Part shown: positions 35,551 through 46,149 of the stretch, piece after piece
Layout: every line of letters starts with the position of its first letter
How positions within the stretch are numbered: the first letter of the stretch is position 1
Assembly: GCF_023053635.1 (NCBI RefSeq)
Contig: NC_086180.1
Span: 88,203,447 to 88,267,446 of the forward strand
Direction: 5' to 3'
DNA length: 64,000 bases
From: Elgaria multicarinata webbii
Taxonomy: Eukaryota > Chordata > Lepidosauria > Squamata > Anguidae
The notes under the pieces: generated by a model
Told to the model about the DNA's origin: nothing
The model's input: only the letters and a program-made list of their open reading frames with translations
Database searches by the model: none
Position numbers and translations under genes: made by a program

Positions 35551-36834
35551 TTTGCTTCATTCATGCTTTCTACATCTCTCCTCTGCTTGCTCTGCTCGGA
35601 TTGCTTTCCTAGAAATGATCAAGGTTTAGCTCTTTTTCTACCATTGTCTTCAAATTAATTCCCTTGGCCTGATTTTCTTCCTCTGGAAGGTCTGCCCAAG
35701 GCTATTGCTTGTATTCCAGAGGTTCTGATACTGCATTGAAACCCAGAACCCTCCAAAGTGATAGCTGTTCATTTAGGCTTCTATGAATAATAGGGAATTG
35801 TCTGAATTGATTGCTATTCTGAAATGGGCAGGATTCTGCCAGGCTTGTATCTGTTACTTACAGTAGTCTGTGAAAGGTCATGGTATGGCATGTGAAATGT
35901 ATTAGCATCATATAGTTAATCATGTTTCCTTACTCTAGGTGGTGATTTATCTGGCATTTTATTTATATTTATATTTGTTGGATGAGATAAATGAAATGTG
36001 TGTAGCTAGCCTGTTCAAGGACCCCTTGCCAAATTGGTCTGATCTTGCTGGGGGCTGGCTATGGGCTTTTGTTATCAATTGGGTGCCGTAGGGGAGAGGA
36101 CATCACCTGTTTGGGTGCTGAGCGCCCATAGTTCAGTTTCCTTTGTGGATGTGAGGAGTGATTGATAGCGAGACTCTGGTGCGCTTTCATTTGATATTTG
36201 ATATTTGATATTCTACCCTTCAACACAAGTATTTCCAGAGCAGCTCACCAAATTAACAGAATTAAAAACAATACTATTGGGTTATCTAGCTAACAAACGT
36301 TACTACTGTATGCAACCTCGTGCTTCTCTGCTTTAGGTCCTTTTTGGATAGCTAATATTAAATTGCAATTAGTGGTGTATCCTCTGTAGGGCTTGCCTTG
36401 ATGTATTTTAAGCTGCAGAGTTGCTGTGGTGATGACATACTTAAAACAACGCCGCCCCTTTCAGAAAACCACATAGTGGCCCTGGCTATCTGGTGATAAT
36501 CTAAAATGAATTAAATCTACTACTGATTCCAAATGTGGCAACTGAGCTAGCTTCTACAATGAAATTTATCCTAGTAAGCAGAATGTTAAGGTACTAAATC
36601 TTACACTGTACTAATTTAGCACAAAGTTGTGGAGATGGCAGTGCCACTACCAATGTATAGACATTCCAGAGTAGTTTTACCTATCCCATTACCACAAAAG
36701 AATCCCAAGAATTGTATTTTAAATAAATATAGGATGATATGAAGAAGGGAGAGGAATTTGAAAAGGGAGGGAATGAGGGGAAAGGGGAGATTTTACTGTA
36801 ACATTTCACCCCTCCCCCATTTTCTTATACAATA

Positions 36835-37322
36835 CTATTTATTTATTTATTTTATTACATTTATATACTTCCCCATAGCCGAAGCTCTCTGGGCGGTTTA
36901 CAAAAGTTAAAAACAGTAAACATTAAAAAAAAGTATACAAAATTTAAAAAACCATCAGAAACATAAAAACAACAGTATAAAAACAACAGTATCTATTTAA
37001 AAACAACAGTTCTGGGGGCCATTAGAAAACAAGCTTAGCATTGTTAAATGCTGTTAAATGCCTGGGAGAAGAGAAAAGTCTTGACCTGGCACTGAAGTCA
37101 GGGGCCCCCACCGAGAAGTCCCTCTCCCTTGTTGCCATCCTCCGAGCTTCCCTCGGAGTAGGCACTCGGAGGAGGACCTTAGATGTTGAGCGCAGTGTAC
37201 GGGTAGGTTCATGTCAGGAGAGGTGTTCCATCAGGTATTGCGGTCCCAAGCCATGTAGAGCTTTAAAGGTTAAAACCAGCACCTTGAATTGGGCTCGGAA
37301 ACGTATAGGCTTAGTAACTTAA
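36835..37322 (-). mobile_element. L2-like LINE 3' end, longest tail copy
   Basis: Nearly 490 bp. On the minus strand it includes the decayed C-terminal coding end (about 37040-37320, containing an 'AFNSI' type ending and the 'PNSRCWF' counterpart of the LINE family), the 3' UTR and the terminal block at 36870-36900. Confidence 0.8.
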
Positions 37323-37534
37323 TAACAACAACAACAGTTTGACGTTAATGAGAATTCTGTCTGGGATCCTTAGTTCCCCTCCAAGATCCCAGGGTTTCCA
37401 AGAGAGGTGAGCTCTATTTGAGTATTCAGTCCACAAGATTAAGAAGCACATGGAGAAAGAGCCATGATGCACTTCTCAGCCTGCTGTTGTGAGGGGACAT
37501 CTTTAGACAGAACCTATGAGTGTCATTTATTTTA

Positions 37535-37600
37535 TTTATTTATTTATTGCATTTCTATACCACCCAATAGCCGAAGCTCTCTGGGTGGTTTACAAAACAC
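37535..37600 (-). mobile_element. L2-like LINE tail
   Basis: 'caatagccgaagctctctgg' preceded by TTTATTTATT. Confidence 0.8.
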
Positions 37601-37616
37601 AAGGGGGGGGGGAATC

Positions 37617-37940
37617 ACAAAGGGGGAAATCACATTTCTTACCGTCGCTTCTCCGCCCCTGCTTCTGTCCCTCATTACTTCCTCATTCTTCCCATCTGAG
37701 AAAGAGGAAGTAAACAAAGACCACGTGGCCCATTCAGGGGTCATTTTGATTGTGCTGCTTTTCCTGCATACAGCATGAGATCGCAGCACATTCCATTTTT
37801 TAAAAGAAGTTGGATTTAAAAGGTCTATTTTGTGACAGAAAAACGAGTGGGAGCGGGAGGCAGACATTGTCGTCTAAAGGATGCGTGCACATCCGTAAGT
37901 AGACAGTAGTGTGTGTGCAATAAAATGCTTGTCTGATGAT
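37617..37940. repeat. Unclassified repeat B, copy 3
   Basis: Same family: 'gggggaaatcaca…cttctcc', 'attacttcctc…gaggaagtaaac', 'cacgtggcccattcag', ending near 'gtgcaataaaatgctt'. It directly follows an L2-like tail. Confidence 0.65.
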
Positions 37941-38252
37941 CCTGTACATGGATTGAGCACCCCCATCCCTACAGAAACTACCTCCCAGGGCTCCATCACA
38001 CCAACTTTTTTATCTGCAGTTTCCCCCTCTGTTTCCTTGGTGAATCGAGCGCTGGGGCAGTTTCACCTCTGTGCATTGTTTCACCCTTTCAGCTCAAGTA
38101 TCTTTTCACCTGGAGCGCTACTATGCCGGTGAAATATCAAGCCTTGCCCCTTGAGAAAGGTTTACAGGGGAGGAGGAGCAATGGTTTGTTTTACTTGTTT
38201 CAAAGGGTGGACAGATGAATAATAAGGTCCCCTCCTTTGCTCCAAGGTAACC

Positions 38253-38542
38253 AAAATGCTTACATCTGCATAAGTTTTAAAGATAAAGAGATCAAAATTG
38301 GCACAGTGATAGCTCTTAAGGAGGGCTTTAGATACTCCAAGTTTGAATCAGATTGGTTCATCCCTTGATTTAAAGGATTTTTTAAAATGGAAATTTTAAA
38401 ATGCTTACATCTGCATAAGTTTTAAAGATAAAGAGATCAAAATTGGCACAGTGATAGCACTTAAGGAGGGCTTTCAGTATGCCACATTTGAATCATATTG
38501 GTTCATCCCTTGATTTTTTAATTAATTTTTTAATTTCCCCCC
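38253..38542 (-). repeat. Repeat A core as a tandem dimer
   Basis: Two head-to-tail units of about 145 bp (starting at 38253 and 38398), each starting AAAATGCTTACATCTGCATA. They are the reverse complement of the central part of repeat A. Confidence 0.8.
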
Positions 38543-38597
38543 TTAAACCCATTTTATCATGCGAAGCTGTACATCTTCATAAACTACAGATCTGCTG

Positions 38598-38755
38598 GTT
38601 CCCTTACTCAAGAGTAAATCCCATGGATTTCAAGAGCATTTACATCCAACGCATACTAAAATCCGATGCATGCTTCCCTTTGAGTAAACCCCATTGAACA
38701 GAGAGAGACTTACTTCTGAGTAAATACTTACTTCAGGAGTAAGTATAGGTTTGTA
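38598..38755. repeat. Two copies of the 'ttactcagaagtaag' repeat
   Basis: 'actcaagagtaaatcccatg' and 'ttgagtaaaccccattgaac' in tandem, followed by 'gacttacttctgagtaaat'. Confidence 0.6.
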
Positions 38756-39654
38756 GAGCACATCTTCCAATTTGCTGTTTTAGACTTTTAAAAAAAGCTT
38801 CTGAGTGACCACACTATTAAAAGACAGTTCTATATGTGTTTACAAAGAACGGGATGGCGAGATAAAATGCAACGACACCAATACATTTATTTTGCAGGGA
38901 GGGAAAATAATCCAGACTTTCCCCGCTCCAAAAAGAAACCAAACATGGAGGGTAAGCGGTGAAATGAGGGCAGGATGTGGACAACGTCATATGAGTACCA
39001 GGCTGAAAAACTGCAAGTGTGCGATAAATCGCTGGTGTAATGGCGCTCCCAATGTGTGGGCAAATAAGATGTATGGGAAGGCTGGAACCAGCAGACATGG
39101 CTTTGCCCTCCTCCTTCATGCAATTAGAATTGTGTGGAGGGAACTCCTGGAATTATTATTAAGCCAGTTTCAGTTTGTAGTATAGATCTGCACAAAGTAG
39201 GGGTCTTATCTATGAAAACATTGCTAAAGGGGCATCATAAGTATTTGAGCGCAAAACATGCGAGGCATCAACTATTCATTGGTACTGACTGAGGGTTAAT
39301 TGTTTTCCAGGTAAAAGCGTTTCAGAAGGGAGCGTATGGGCTGCACACTACTGTAGGAAATCCATGTGTAGAATTGGGAAGGGAGTTAGATAAACTGTGG
39401 ATAGCTGGAATATAGGAATGTTAAACTGTTCTATAAAAAAGCTAATTCATCTTACTGGGCACTGAGAAGGCTGATAATGGGCATCCAGGGTTGCTAAGCA
39501 GCCAATAAATATATTATTGCATGGACCAGTGCAGTTTGTGATTTGCCCCAGTAGCATGGTATTGGATTTATATTTTGCCCATTGGTAGCACAGGAGTCAC
39601 TCAGTAAGGTCCACTAAGACATTCTTGCCTTTTGGCATTCCTACAGAACAGAGT

Positions 39655-39880
39655 CTCTTATTATTTAAGAAGGTTTTTGTTGCCATGGTAATTTAATTGC
39701 CTATTTTGCTGCTGCTGTTTATTGAAGCTGCTATTTATTTACTTTGTGTGATGTTACACTGCATTAACTGCCACTTTTAATGTATGACTGTTTCCATTAT
39801 TTTGGCTGTTTTGGTTTTGTTAGCCACCTTGGGTTTTCTATACAGAAAGGCGAGGTAGGAATACTTTCAATAAATAAAAC
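39655..39880 (+). mobile_element. LINE 3' end, 'agccacctt' subfamily
   Basis: T-rich stretch ending 'gttagccaccttgggttttc' with 'gaaaggcgaggtaggaat' and an AATAAATAAA tail. Confidence 0.65.
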
Positions 39881-40394
39881 CAGAGAAAGATGATTCCTTA
39901 ACCCAGAGCTAATCTTGCTCTGAGGCAAAGAGAAGCGGCAGCCTCAGGTGGCAGGTTTTTAGATACTGTAAGAGGTAGCGGAGTGGGAGATGGACAGAGT
40001 GGGAGGTGGTGCAGTGTGTTTGCCCCACGTTTGTTGATGTTTTTCCAGATGGAGATACATTGGCACTTGGTCTTTCTGCCATGGGTGCCCCAAGACAGCC
40101 ATGCTGAACAGAGTAGTATACAGAATGGCACCAGTGGGTGCATTGGGTACATAATAAAGGTATTTGTCATTATGCTCTCTGGCACTGTCATCATGCTGAG
40201 CCAGGACATCATGTCTGGATAGCATGGCTAGATCAGATTGAGTGTTAATACATGTAAGGACTTTGTTTAAAGGCATATTTAAATGCATAGACCTATAGAT
40301 ACAGACTTCAGTTATTAGAATAATCGGATATTCAGACTTTTGAGGTAGGTGTGTTGATAGATCCCATAGAGCAGGAGTGGAAACAAGGTAAATA

Positions 40395-40489
40395 GCCAGA
40401 TGTTTTGGACTTCAATTTCCATATGCCTCTGCCAACATGGCCAATGATCAGGGATGCTGGGAGATGGAAGTCCCAAACATCTGGGGGTG
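40395..40489. mobile_element. Palindromic MITE, 'ctccagatgtt' family
   Basis: Arms 'ccagatgttttggacttcaa' and the complement of 'gaagtcccaaacatctggg'. Confidence 0.7.
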
Positions 40490-42235
40490 TCTATATGGTA
40501 CCACTTTGTAGTTCATTTCCCTTGAAACCCTGCAGCGTCACTGCAGCGAGGCGGGGATGCTAAACTCAGATGGCAGGAGGGAGCGCAGGCTATTCAGCCA
40601 GAAAAACCACAGTGCCAGCAACTCTTCGGCTTGTCAAGCCGACCCCCTGCCCCCTGCCTGCTTTCCCACACTTTCTTGGACTTAACCTGGACTTGCATCC
40701 GCCTCCAGCAACACCCACTGACGGAACCCAAAGCGAGGCCACAACTGACAGACTGGGAAACAACATGGTGGCCTCAGAGTAACTAAAAAAAAAGTGGTAA
40801 AAGAACACTGTGAAAAAGCGCAGTTCCAGGGACAGAAGCCCAAGTTGGCAGTTGTGTTGTATAAATAACGCAGAGCTGCGGCATAGTCACAATGGGATAA
40901 ATAGACCATATAGACAACCTTCTGGAGGTCTACTTTCTGCACACCCTTACCACAGGGTTCCCAAAATATGAATTTCTGAAATGAATGCAGTCTGATACAA
41001 TTGATTCTACGTCTCTTAAATTTTGCTATACATTTCACTGTACTTCTGAATTGTCCTTTCAGCACAGGCACCACCACAACAGTATCTTTCTCTCCACAAA
41101 CATTGCTCAGGGCTTATGTTGTAGCTTCTCTCCAATAGCCTGTCCTGCACAATTTAAAATAGGGTGTTCATACAGTAAGAAGATACTAAGGGGGGGGGAG
41201 AGAATTATGTTCCAATAATATGTTGCCAGCACTTCAGAAGTAACTTCACCCACTGCAACATATGACTTACCAGTATGCATTACATGGTATACTGTATTCA
41301 TGCATGTGCACTGGAAATGAAATATACCTTTCGTCAAGTTAGAGATGTAACCAGGGAGGCAGGGAATGAAACCTGAATTATAGCAATGGTAGAAATCCTC
41401 ATTACACGCCTTTAAATGGACACCTCCAAAGCCTTCCCCAAAAGTAGGGGCAGCTATCAGAAAACTGGGACAATTTTGGTAAAGAGGGATCATGGGCAAG
41501 TATAAAGAAGGTGGGAAAAACTGTAGAAATAACTGTCTCAGCCTATTTATGCTAAGCAGCAGGAGAAGAATCTGGTACTGATTTTGCTGAGTAGCTAGCA
41601 AAAGTGGAAATTGATATTCACCTTGGGATTAGATCTTGTTCTTTTCTTGCTGTCCTTTTGAACTTGTACAATTTAATATTTATATAACATGATCATGTAG
41701 TATAGAATGATCATGCAGAATGTGTTAGTGAGAATGGAAGAAAATCGGCTAGCCCACTTGTTGATGGCAAAAGACACTCTATTCTGGTTTCATGGGTCAA
41801 CCTCGAAGGAAAAATGGATTGCAATAAAACATTGAGACAAAGGCCAGTAGATTATCAGGAAGGCTGAAATCCCATTACCCTCAGTAGGAAGTAAAGTCCA
41901 TTGAAAACTGGAATCTTCTTCTGGGTTAGGCTATAGGCTAACTATATGTGCCTCAAAAAGAATTCTGCAGTTTCTAGTTTCTCAGGCTGTTAAACAAGCT
42001 TTCTTAATTTTGCTGTGTTGCGAAGAGTCCTTGTAACATGCAGCCAGGGTCTGTGGCTGCTGCTGATCCCCTGCTTGAACCCCAGTAATGTTTATTTGCC
42101 CAACACCTGTGGAGGTGCAACAGTGGTAACAACACATTTCCTACTTTTGGTAGCTGAATCACCATTTTCTTAACTGCTCAAATGGCTCAAAGATGCAGCA
42201 TCGTTCTCAGGCATCTGGGAGGAAGGGGAAAACAT

Positions 42236-42369
42236 GCCAGTAGATGATGGGATAGATTCTTCTCCCAGGCATTTTTAACAGCATTTTAACAGCATTTAAC
42301 AACGTTAAGTTTGTTTTTAATGGACCCCACAATTGTTGTTTTTAAATGGATACTGTTGTTTTTATACTG

Positions 42370-42422
<53 letters not shown>

Positions 42423-42535
42423 AAATTGTATACTTTTAATGTTTACTATTTTTAAATGTTGTAAACCGCCCAGAGAGCGTCGGCTGTGGGGCGGTATATA
42501 AATGTAATTAAATAAATAAATAAATAAATAAATTC
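42236..42535 (+). mobile_element. L2-like LINE 3' end with an internal (GT)n
   Basis: The same 3' UTR as 36835-37322 in the opposite orientation; a (GT)n run of about 46 bp (42374-42420) has grown inside it. Ends with (AATA)n at about 42535. Confidence 0.85.
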
Positions 42536-42854
42536 CAAGCAAATGTTTAAACCCAGCATTATCATTTCTTTCTTTTCTTTTCTTTCCAAGTGGCAAGGAA
42601 GAAATAGTCTAGTTGTCATGCAGTCATGCTTGGCACATCTGGAGGGCCAGAAGTTATTCATCCCTGGTCTACACTAACCGGTTTCGATGACATGACATGA
42701 CTTTCATGGGTTATGCTGGGGAAATAAAGATGGCTGCAGCCATCTCCTTTTTTAAGGAAAGGAATGCTTCTCTCTGCTGCTACCCACTACTACTTGGTAT
42801 GCTTGGTGGGTGGGGGAGCACTAGGGTTGCCAACTCTGGCTGTGGAAATTCCTG

Positions 42855-43562
42855 GCCTTCATCTATATGACAACGGGATTGCTCCTCATTGAATATTATC
42901 CCGAATTTTCGTTGATTCGAACCTAGTCCAAGAGTGTCACACTTCAGGAATAACAGCGATTTATGTCCTATTTTTTTTTCATATTGCCATTATTACTGCA
43001 CACATTTGCACACACACACATGCGTGGGTATGGACTATCGCCGAGCAAGGCTCTGTAACTTCTATCTGCAGAGCTCTGGGGGAATGGAAGAGAAGAATGA
43101 GCGGGGGGAAGGAACGAGCAGGGGAAAGGAACGAGCGGGAGAAAGGAACAACGCAGCAGAGCAGGATACGAAAGGGGGGAAAGCAGAGCAATGAAAACAA
43201 TACGTCTCCTGCCTCTGGCTACCCATTTCCTCATGTTTGTTTTCAAATTCAGTATAAGTTCTATCTGCGGAGCTGAACAGAATCATACAATTCAAACTGA
43301 AAGGGCGCAAAGGGACGAGGAAGGCAGAGGAGGACACGACAGGTGGGAAGGCGGACACTCGGCCAATCACTGTGTCCTGCCCTGGAAGATACGCCCACAA
43401 GTCAAAAGGTAATTTAACCCCCTCAACAACACATAGGTTTAACATGGTTAAACACTTGAACATTGCTCAAAAGTCGTGTTAAATTGGAGTTGTGAATATA
43501 CGCATTATCGCGTTTATAAGCCGGCACTACGGCGAATGGACGGCTGCGTCATGTGTCTGGAA
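42855..43562. mobile_element. Possible decayed non-autonomous DNA element
   Basis: The ends show a weak inverted relation ('catctatatgacaacggg' against the complement of 'gacggctgcgtcatgtgtct'). The interior contains 'acgtctcctgcctctggcta', which also occurs at about 29640. Purine-rich 'gaaaggaacgagcggg' units repeat three times near 43098-43150. Confidence 0.4.
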
Positions 43563-43596
43563 GCCCAGCATTGGGCAAAAGGTGGGATACAAATAA

Positions 43597-43633
<37 letters not shown>
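43562..43633 (+). repeat. LINE tail with (AAT)n
   Basis: 'attgggcaaaaggtgggata' followed by about 45 bp of AAT repeats. Confidence 0.6.
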
Positions 43634-43634
<1 letters not shown>

Positions 43635-43919
43635 GAACCTTTCAAGACTGAATGAAATGTGACTACTTCATAGCACATGTTGTAATGCTTTGGTTTGAGG
43701 AATCGTAACATCTTTGTTACTCAGGAAGAAGTATGTGTGGATTGAGACAAAGTATAGTAGTAGTCTTCAAACTACACTTTCCACACCAATGTGTGTGTGC
43801 GCACTAATGAGTAGAATCACATAAGATTCTTGAGCATGTTCTTAGGTGCACACTTTTTTTTCATGAAAACTGGCCAAGCCTGTTGTGTTTGTCACCTAGC
43901 GTAAACTAAGGGCTCCTTA

Positions 43920-44059
43920 GGCTGTAGCTAGACCTAAGGTTTATCCAAGGATCATCCCAGGTTCATCCCTGCCTGAGTGCTGGATGCCCTGTGTGGCACT
44001 TAGATGAACAGGTTTGACCCAGGACAATCCTGGGATAAACCTTAGGTCTAGCTACGGCC
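43920..44059. mobile_element. PIF/Harbinger-like MITE, copy 2
   Basis: 140 bp, ends GGCTGTAGCTAGACCTAAGG and its complement, flanked by TTA (43917-43919, 44060-44062). It is nearly self-complementary through the whole length. Confidence 0.8.
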
Positions 44060-44431
44060 TTAGAAGACACCAAACATTCCCCCTTTGCACCCTGCAGTGA
44101 AGATGAATAAGTGAATGGATAGGCTGACTTTCAGGAAAAGTGGCCCACAATGACTGAGCAGCACCCTGAGAAGCTCCCATGGGACACCCAGCGCCCCTTC
44201 CCTGCTTTAAAGATTCCTTGGAATGCAGTTTGAATACCACTGAGCTCAGGGCTGGCGCTACCATTGAGGCCAACTTGGCAGCTGCCTAGGGCGCAGACGT
44301 CAGATGGGCGCAGACTGCCCTCTCTCCCCACTCCTGGGGTCAGAGGTTTTGGGAGTGGGGGCTTGGCTTGTGTGCGCCCCTGCAGCTGCCATCAGAGGCC
44401 TGGAGAGGTGCCGCTCGTTTCCATTGTCCGC

Positions 44432-44460
44432 GGGGGTGGGGGGGGTGGGGTGGGGTGGGG
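44432..44460 (+). other. Potential G-quadruplex
   Basis: At least five runs of four or more G separated by single T bases, inside the GC-rich hAT element, followed by a short TG run. Confidence 0.7.
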
Positions 44461-44646
44461 TGTGTGTGTTGCTTGTTGCAAAACCCTCGGAAACAACGTG
44501 GAGGAGACGAAAGAGGAGCGGGCCGGGGACACAGCTCAAGGCTCTGTGGGCCAGGGAGGTGAGTGAGGAGGAAGCAGAGACAGGCAGCCCCCGCCCCAGC
44601 GCACCGCCTTTCCCGTTGGGGGCAGCAGCTGCTGGTGACCAAGCGG

Positions 44647-44799
44647 TAGGGTTGCCATACATCCCGGAAAACCAGGAATGTCCCGGTTTCCAAGCATTTC
44701 CAAAATGTCAGCCAAGAATCCCGGATTCCTGTTCCAGCCCCCCCCCCCCCCGCTTAAAAAATTGTCCCGGTTTTGTGGATTCAGAATATGGCAACCCTA
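44647..44799. mobile_element. Small hAT MITE nested in the larger hAT element
   Basis: 153 bp with ends TAGGGTTGCCATA and TATGGCAACCCTA, flanked by CCAAGCGG (44639-44646) and CCAAGTGG (44800-44807), an 8-bp duplication with one CpG transition. The tips resemble those of the element at 14387. Confidence 0.87.
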
Positions 44800-45312
44800 C
44801 CAAGTGGAGACTGTGGGGCAGAGACCCCCCCCCCCCACAGCCAGCCAGCCAGGGCTTGATCATAGCCCCTCCTCGCAGGGTGCGCAGAGGCGCAGGAGCA
44901 GCCGCACGGTCAGGGGCAGAAGTGGCGTGTCCGGCCTTGCTGCTGCGCCCCAAAGGAGGCTTGGACAGGCTTTACTTCCAGAGCTGGGGGGGGGGGGGGC
45001 GACCCTCAGGCAGGTGTGGAAGAAGTGGCACCCACAGGCTGCCCCTCAGAATAAGGGGCGGGGCTTCACCCCAATAAGCTTTGGGGCAGCGCAAGTGACA
45101 CCCCCTCACACACACCACCGTGAGGTAGCCCGCCCCTCCCCACCCCACCCCACCCCACCCGCACCCAGAGCTCGCCTTGCCTAGGGTGCAAAACCCGTGT
45201 CTGGCACCGGCCCTGACTGAGCTATTGCAATGAGTACCGGCCATGGCAACTCCTATGTTTGTGAGCAAAGATTTTATTAAAGCCATTCTCATTCGTAATG
45301 TGATTATTATTC

Positions 45313-45385
45313 ATTTATTATTTATTGACTGTATTTTTATACCGCCCAATAGCCGAAGCTCCCTGGGTGGTTCACAAAAGTTAAA
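45313..45385 (-). mobile_element. L2-like LINE tail
   Basis: 'caatagccgaagctccctgg' on the minus strand. It lies between the GC-rich hAT element and the LCORL promoter. Confidence 0.8.
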
Positions 45386-45690
45386 TAAGACTACAAGTTT
45401 TTTTTTTTTAAAAAAAAGATAAATAAGCCTACAAAGTTATTAGAACAAATTCGACTTAAAAAGCAAAATAACTAACGAGAAACCATTACATGATATGTCA
45501 TTGTGAACCTGCATCGTTCTAAATTTCACACTTTCTTCCCATGCCTTCCCCATTTTTTTAAAAAAATACTGATTTGCCCCACTTTTTCTTCATCTCTCAG
45601 CAGTTTTGGGTGTGGGGGGGGGATTTGGGGCTGAGGTGAATGAGAACGTTTGTTCTAATTTATATGGTGGCTATTCCGTATGGACTTCTA

Positions 45691-45692
<2 letters not shown>

Positions 45693-45735
<43 letters not shown>
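45693..45735 (+). repeat. (AT)n microsatellite
   Basis: About 21 AT units, ending roughly 120 bp before the ZNF143-like motif of the LCORL promoter. Confidence 0.95.
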
Positions 45736-45740
<5 letters not shown>

Positions 45741-45852
45741 AAACTGCAAATGAAAGAACATTGTCTTCTTCTTCGGCGGCTTCTGTGAGGTGTTCGAAGT
45801 TGTAGTTTTTACCTCATGCATTATTGCAGGGTCGCCGCGGCGGCGCAAGGGC

Positions 45853-45868
45853 CTCTGGGATTTGTAGT
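45853..45868 (-). promoter_or_regulatory. ZNF143/THAP11-type (SBS) promoter motif
   Basis: On the minus strand this reads ACTACAAATCCCAGAG, very close to the known ACTACAATTCCCAGAATGC consensus found at many CpG-island promoters. It lies about 300 bp upstream of the LCORL start codon. A second ACTACAA half motif lies on the same strand near 45796-45806. Confidence 0.6.
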
Positions 45869-46036
45869 GTGGAAAAGAGCCCGCCTTTTATCACCGGCCC
45901 AGTCTTCTGCGGGGGGAAGGAATCCCTTCGCCCACTTGGCTTCTGTACTGGAGGCGCTGCGCCGGTCTTCTCCGTCCGTGGCTACAGGCGGCGGAAAACG
46001 GCGGGCGGCCGCTCGGGGGCGGGGGCGGCTCTCGCT

Positions 46037-46048
46037 CGCGCACGCGCA
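46037..46048 (+). promoter_or_regulatory. NRF1-type site
   Basis: CGCGCACGCGCA matches the NRF1 consensus YGCGCANGCGCR. It is about 100 bp upstream of the LCORL ATG. Confidence 0.6.
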
Positions 46049-46066
46049 GGCGCGTTCCTCAGGGAT

Positions 46067-46087
46067 GGGCGGGGCCGTTGGCGGGCG
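46067..46087 (+). promoter_or_regulatory. GC box (Sp/KLF) with adjacent E2F-like site
   Basis: GGGCGGGGC at 46067-46075 is a classical GC box; TTGGCGGGCG at 46078-46087 resembles an E2F site. Other G-rich boxes lie near 46014-46030. Motif match only. Confidence 0.5.
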
Positions 46088-46149
46088 CGCTCCCGTATGT
46101 AAATGAGCGGGCGTGAGGTCAGAGGCAGTTGGAAAAGGGAACAGACAGA

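Larger units (their letters stand above)
38756..42235. other. Mostly unique DNA with two small repeats
   Basis: Apart from the LINE end at 39655 and the MITE at 40395, nothing is recognised. Open frames up to 164 codons (41107-41601, minus) show no known domain and low-complexity composition. Confidence 0.35.
44247..45215. mobile_element. GC-rich non-autonomous hAT element
   Basis: 969 bp with CAGGGCTGGCGC at the left and the complement CAGGGCCGGTGCC at the right, and a second matching block GCCTAGGGCGCA inside. A perfect 8-bp duplication ACTGAGCT (44239-44246, 45216-45223) marks it as hAT. Its interior is GC-rich with long G and C runs and overlapping open frames without recognisable protein; I do not regard these as genes. 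A second hAT element is nested at 44647-44799. Confidence 0.9.
1..45779. other. Intergenic region upstream of LCORL
   Basis: No host exon with convincing homology was seen, apart from the TMEM179B retrocopy. The content is repeats of several ages, listed separately, plus apparently unique AT-rich DNA. In amniotes I recall a large gene-poor region 5' of LCORL, towards SLIT2; the emptiness here agrees with that. Confidence 0.6.

Noticed and set aside
41107-41601. 164-codon minus-strand frame
   Set aside because: Length alone is not enough; I recognise no family and the sequence is not otherwise gene-like.
44264-45184. A 257-codon frame and several others in the GC-rich block
   Set aside because: They lie wholly within a non-autonomous hAT element, cross the nested element's boundaries and have no recognisable domain.
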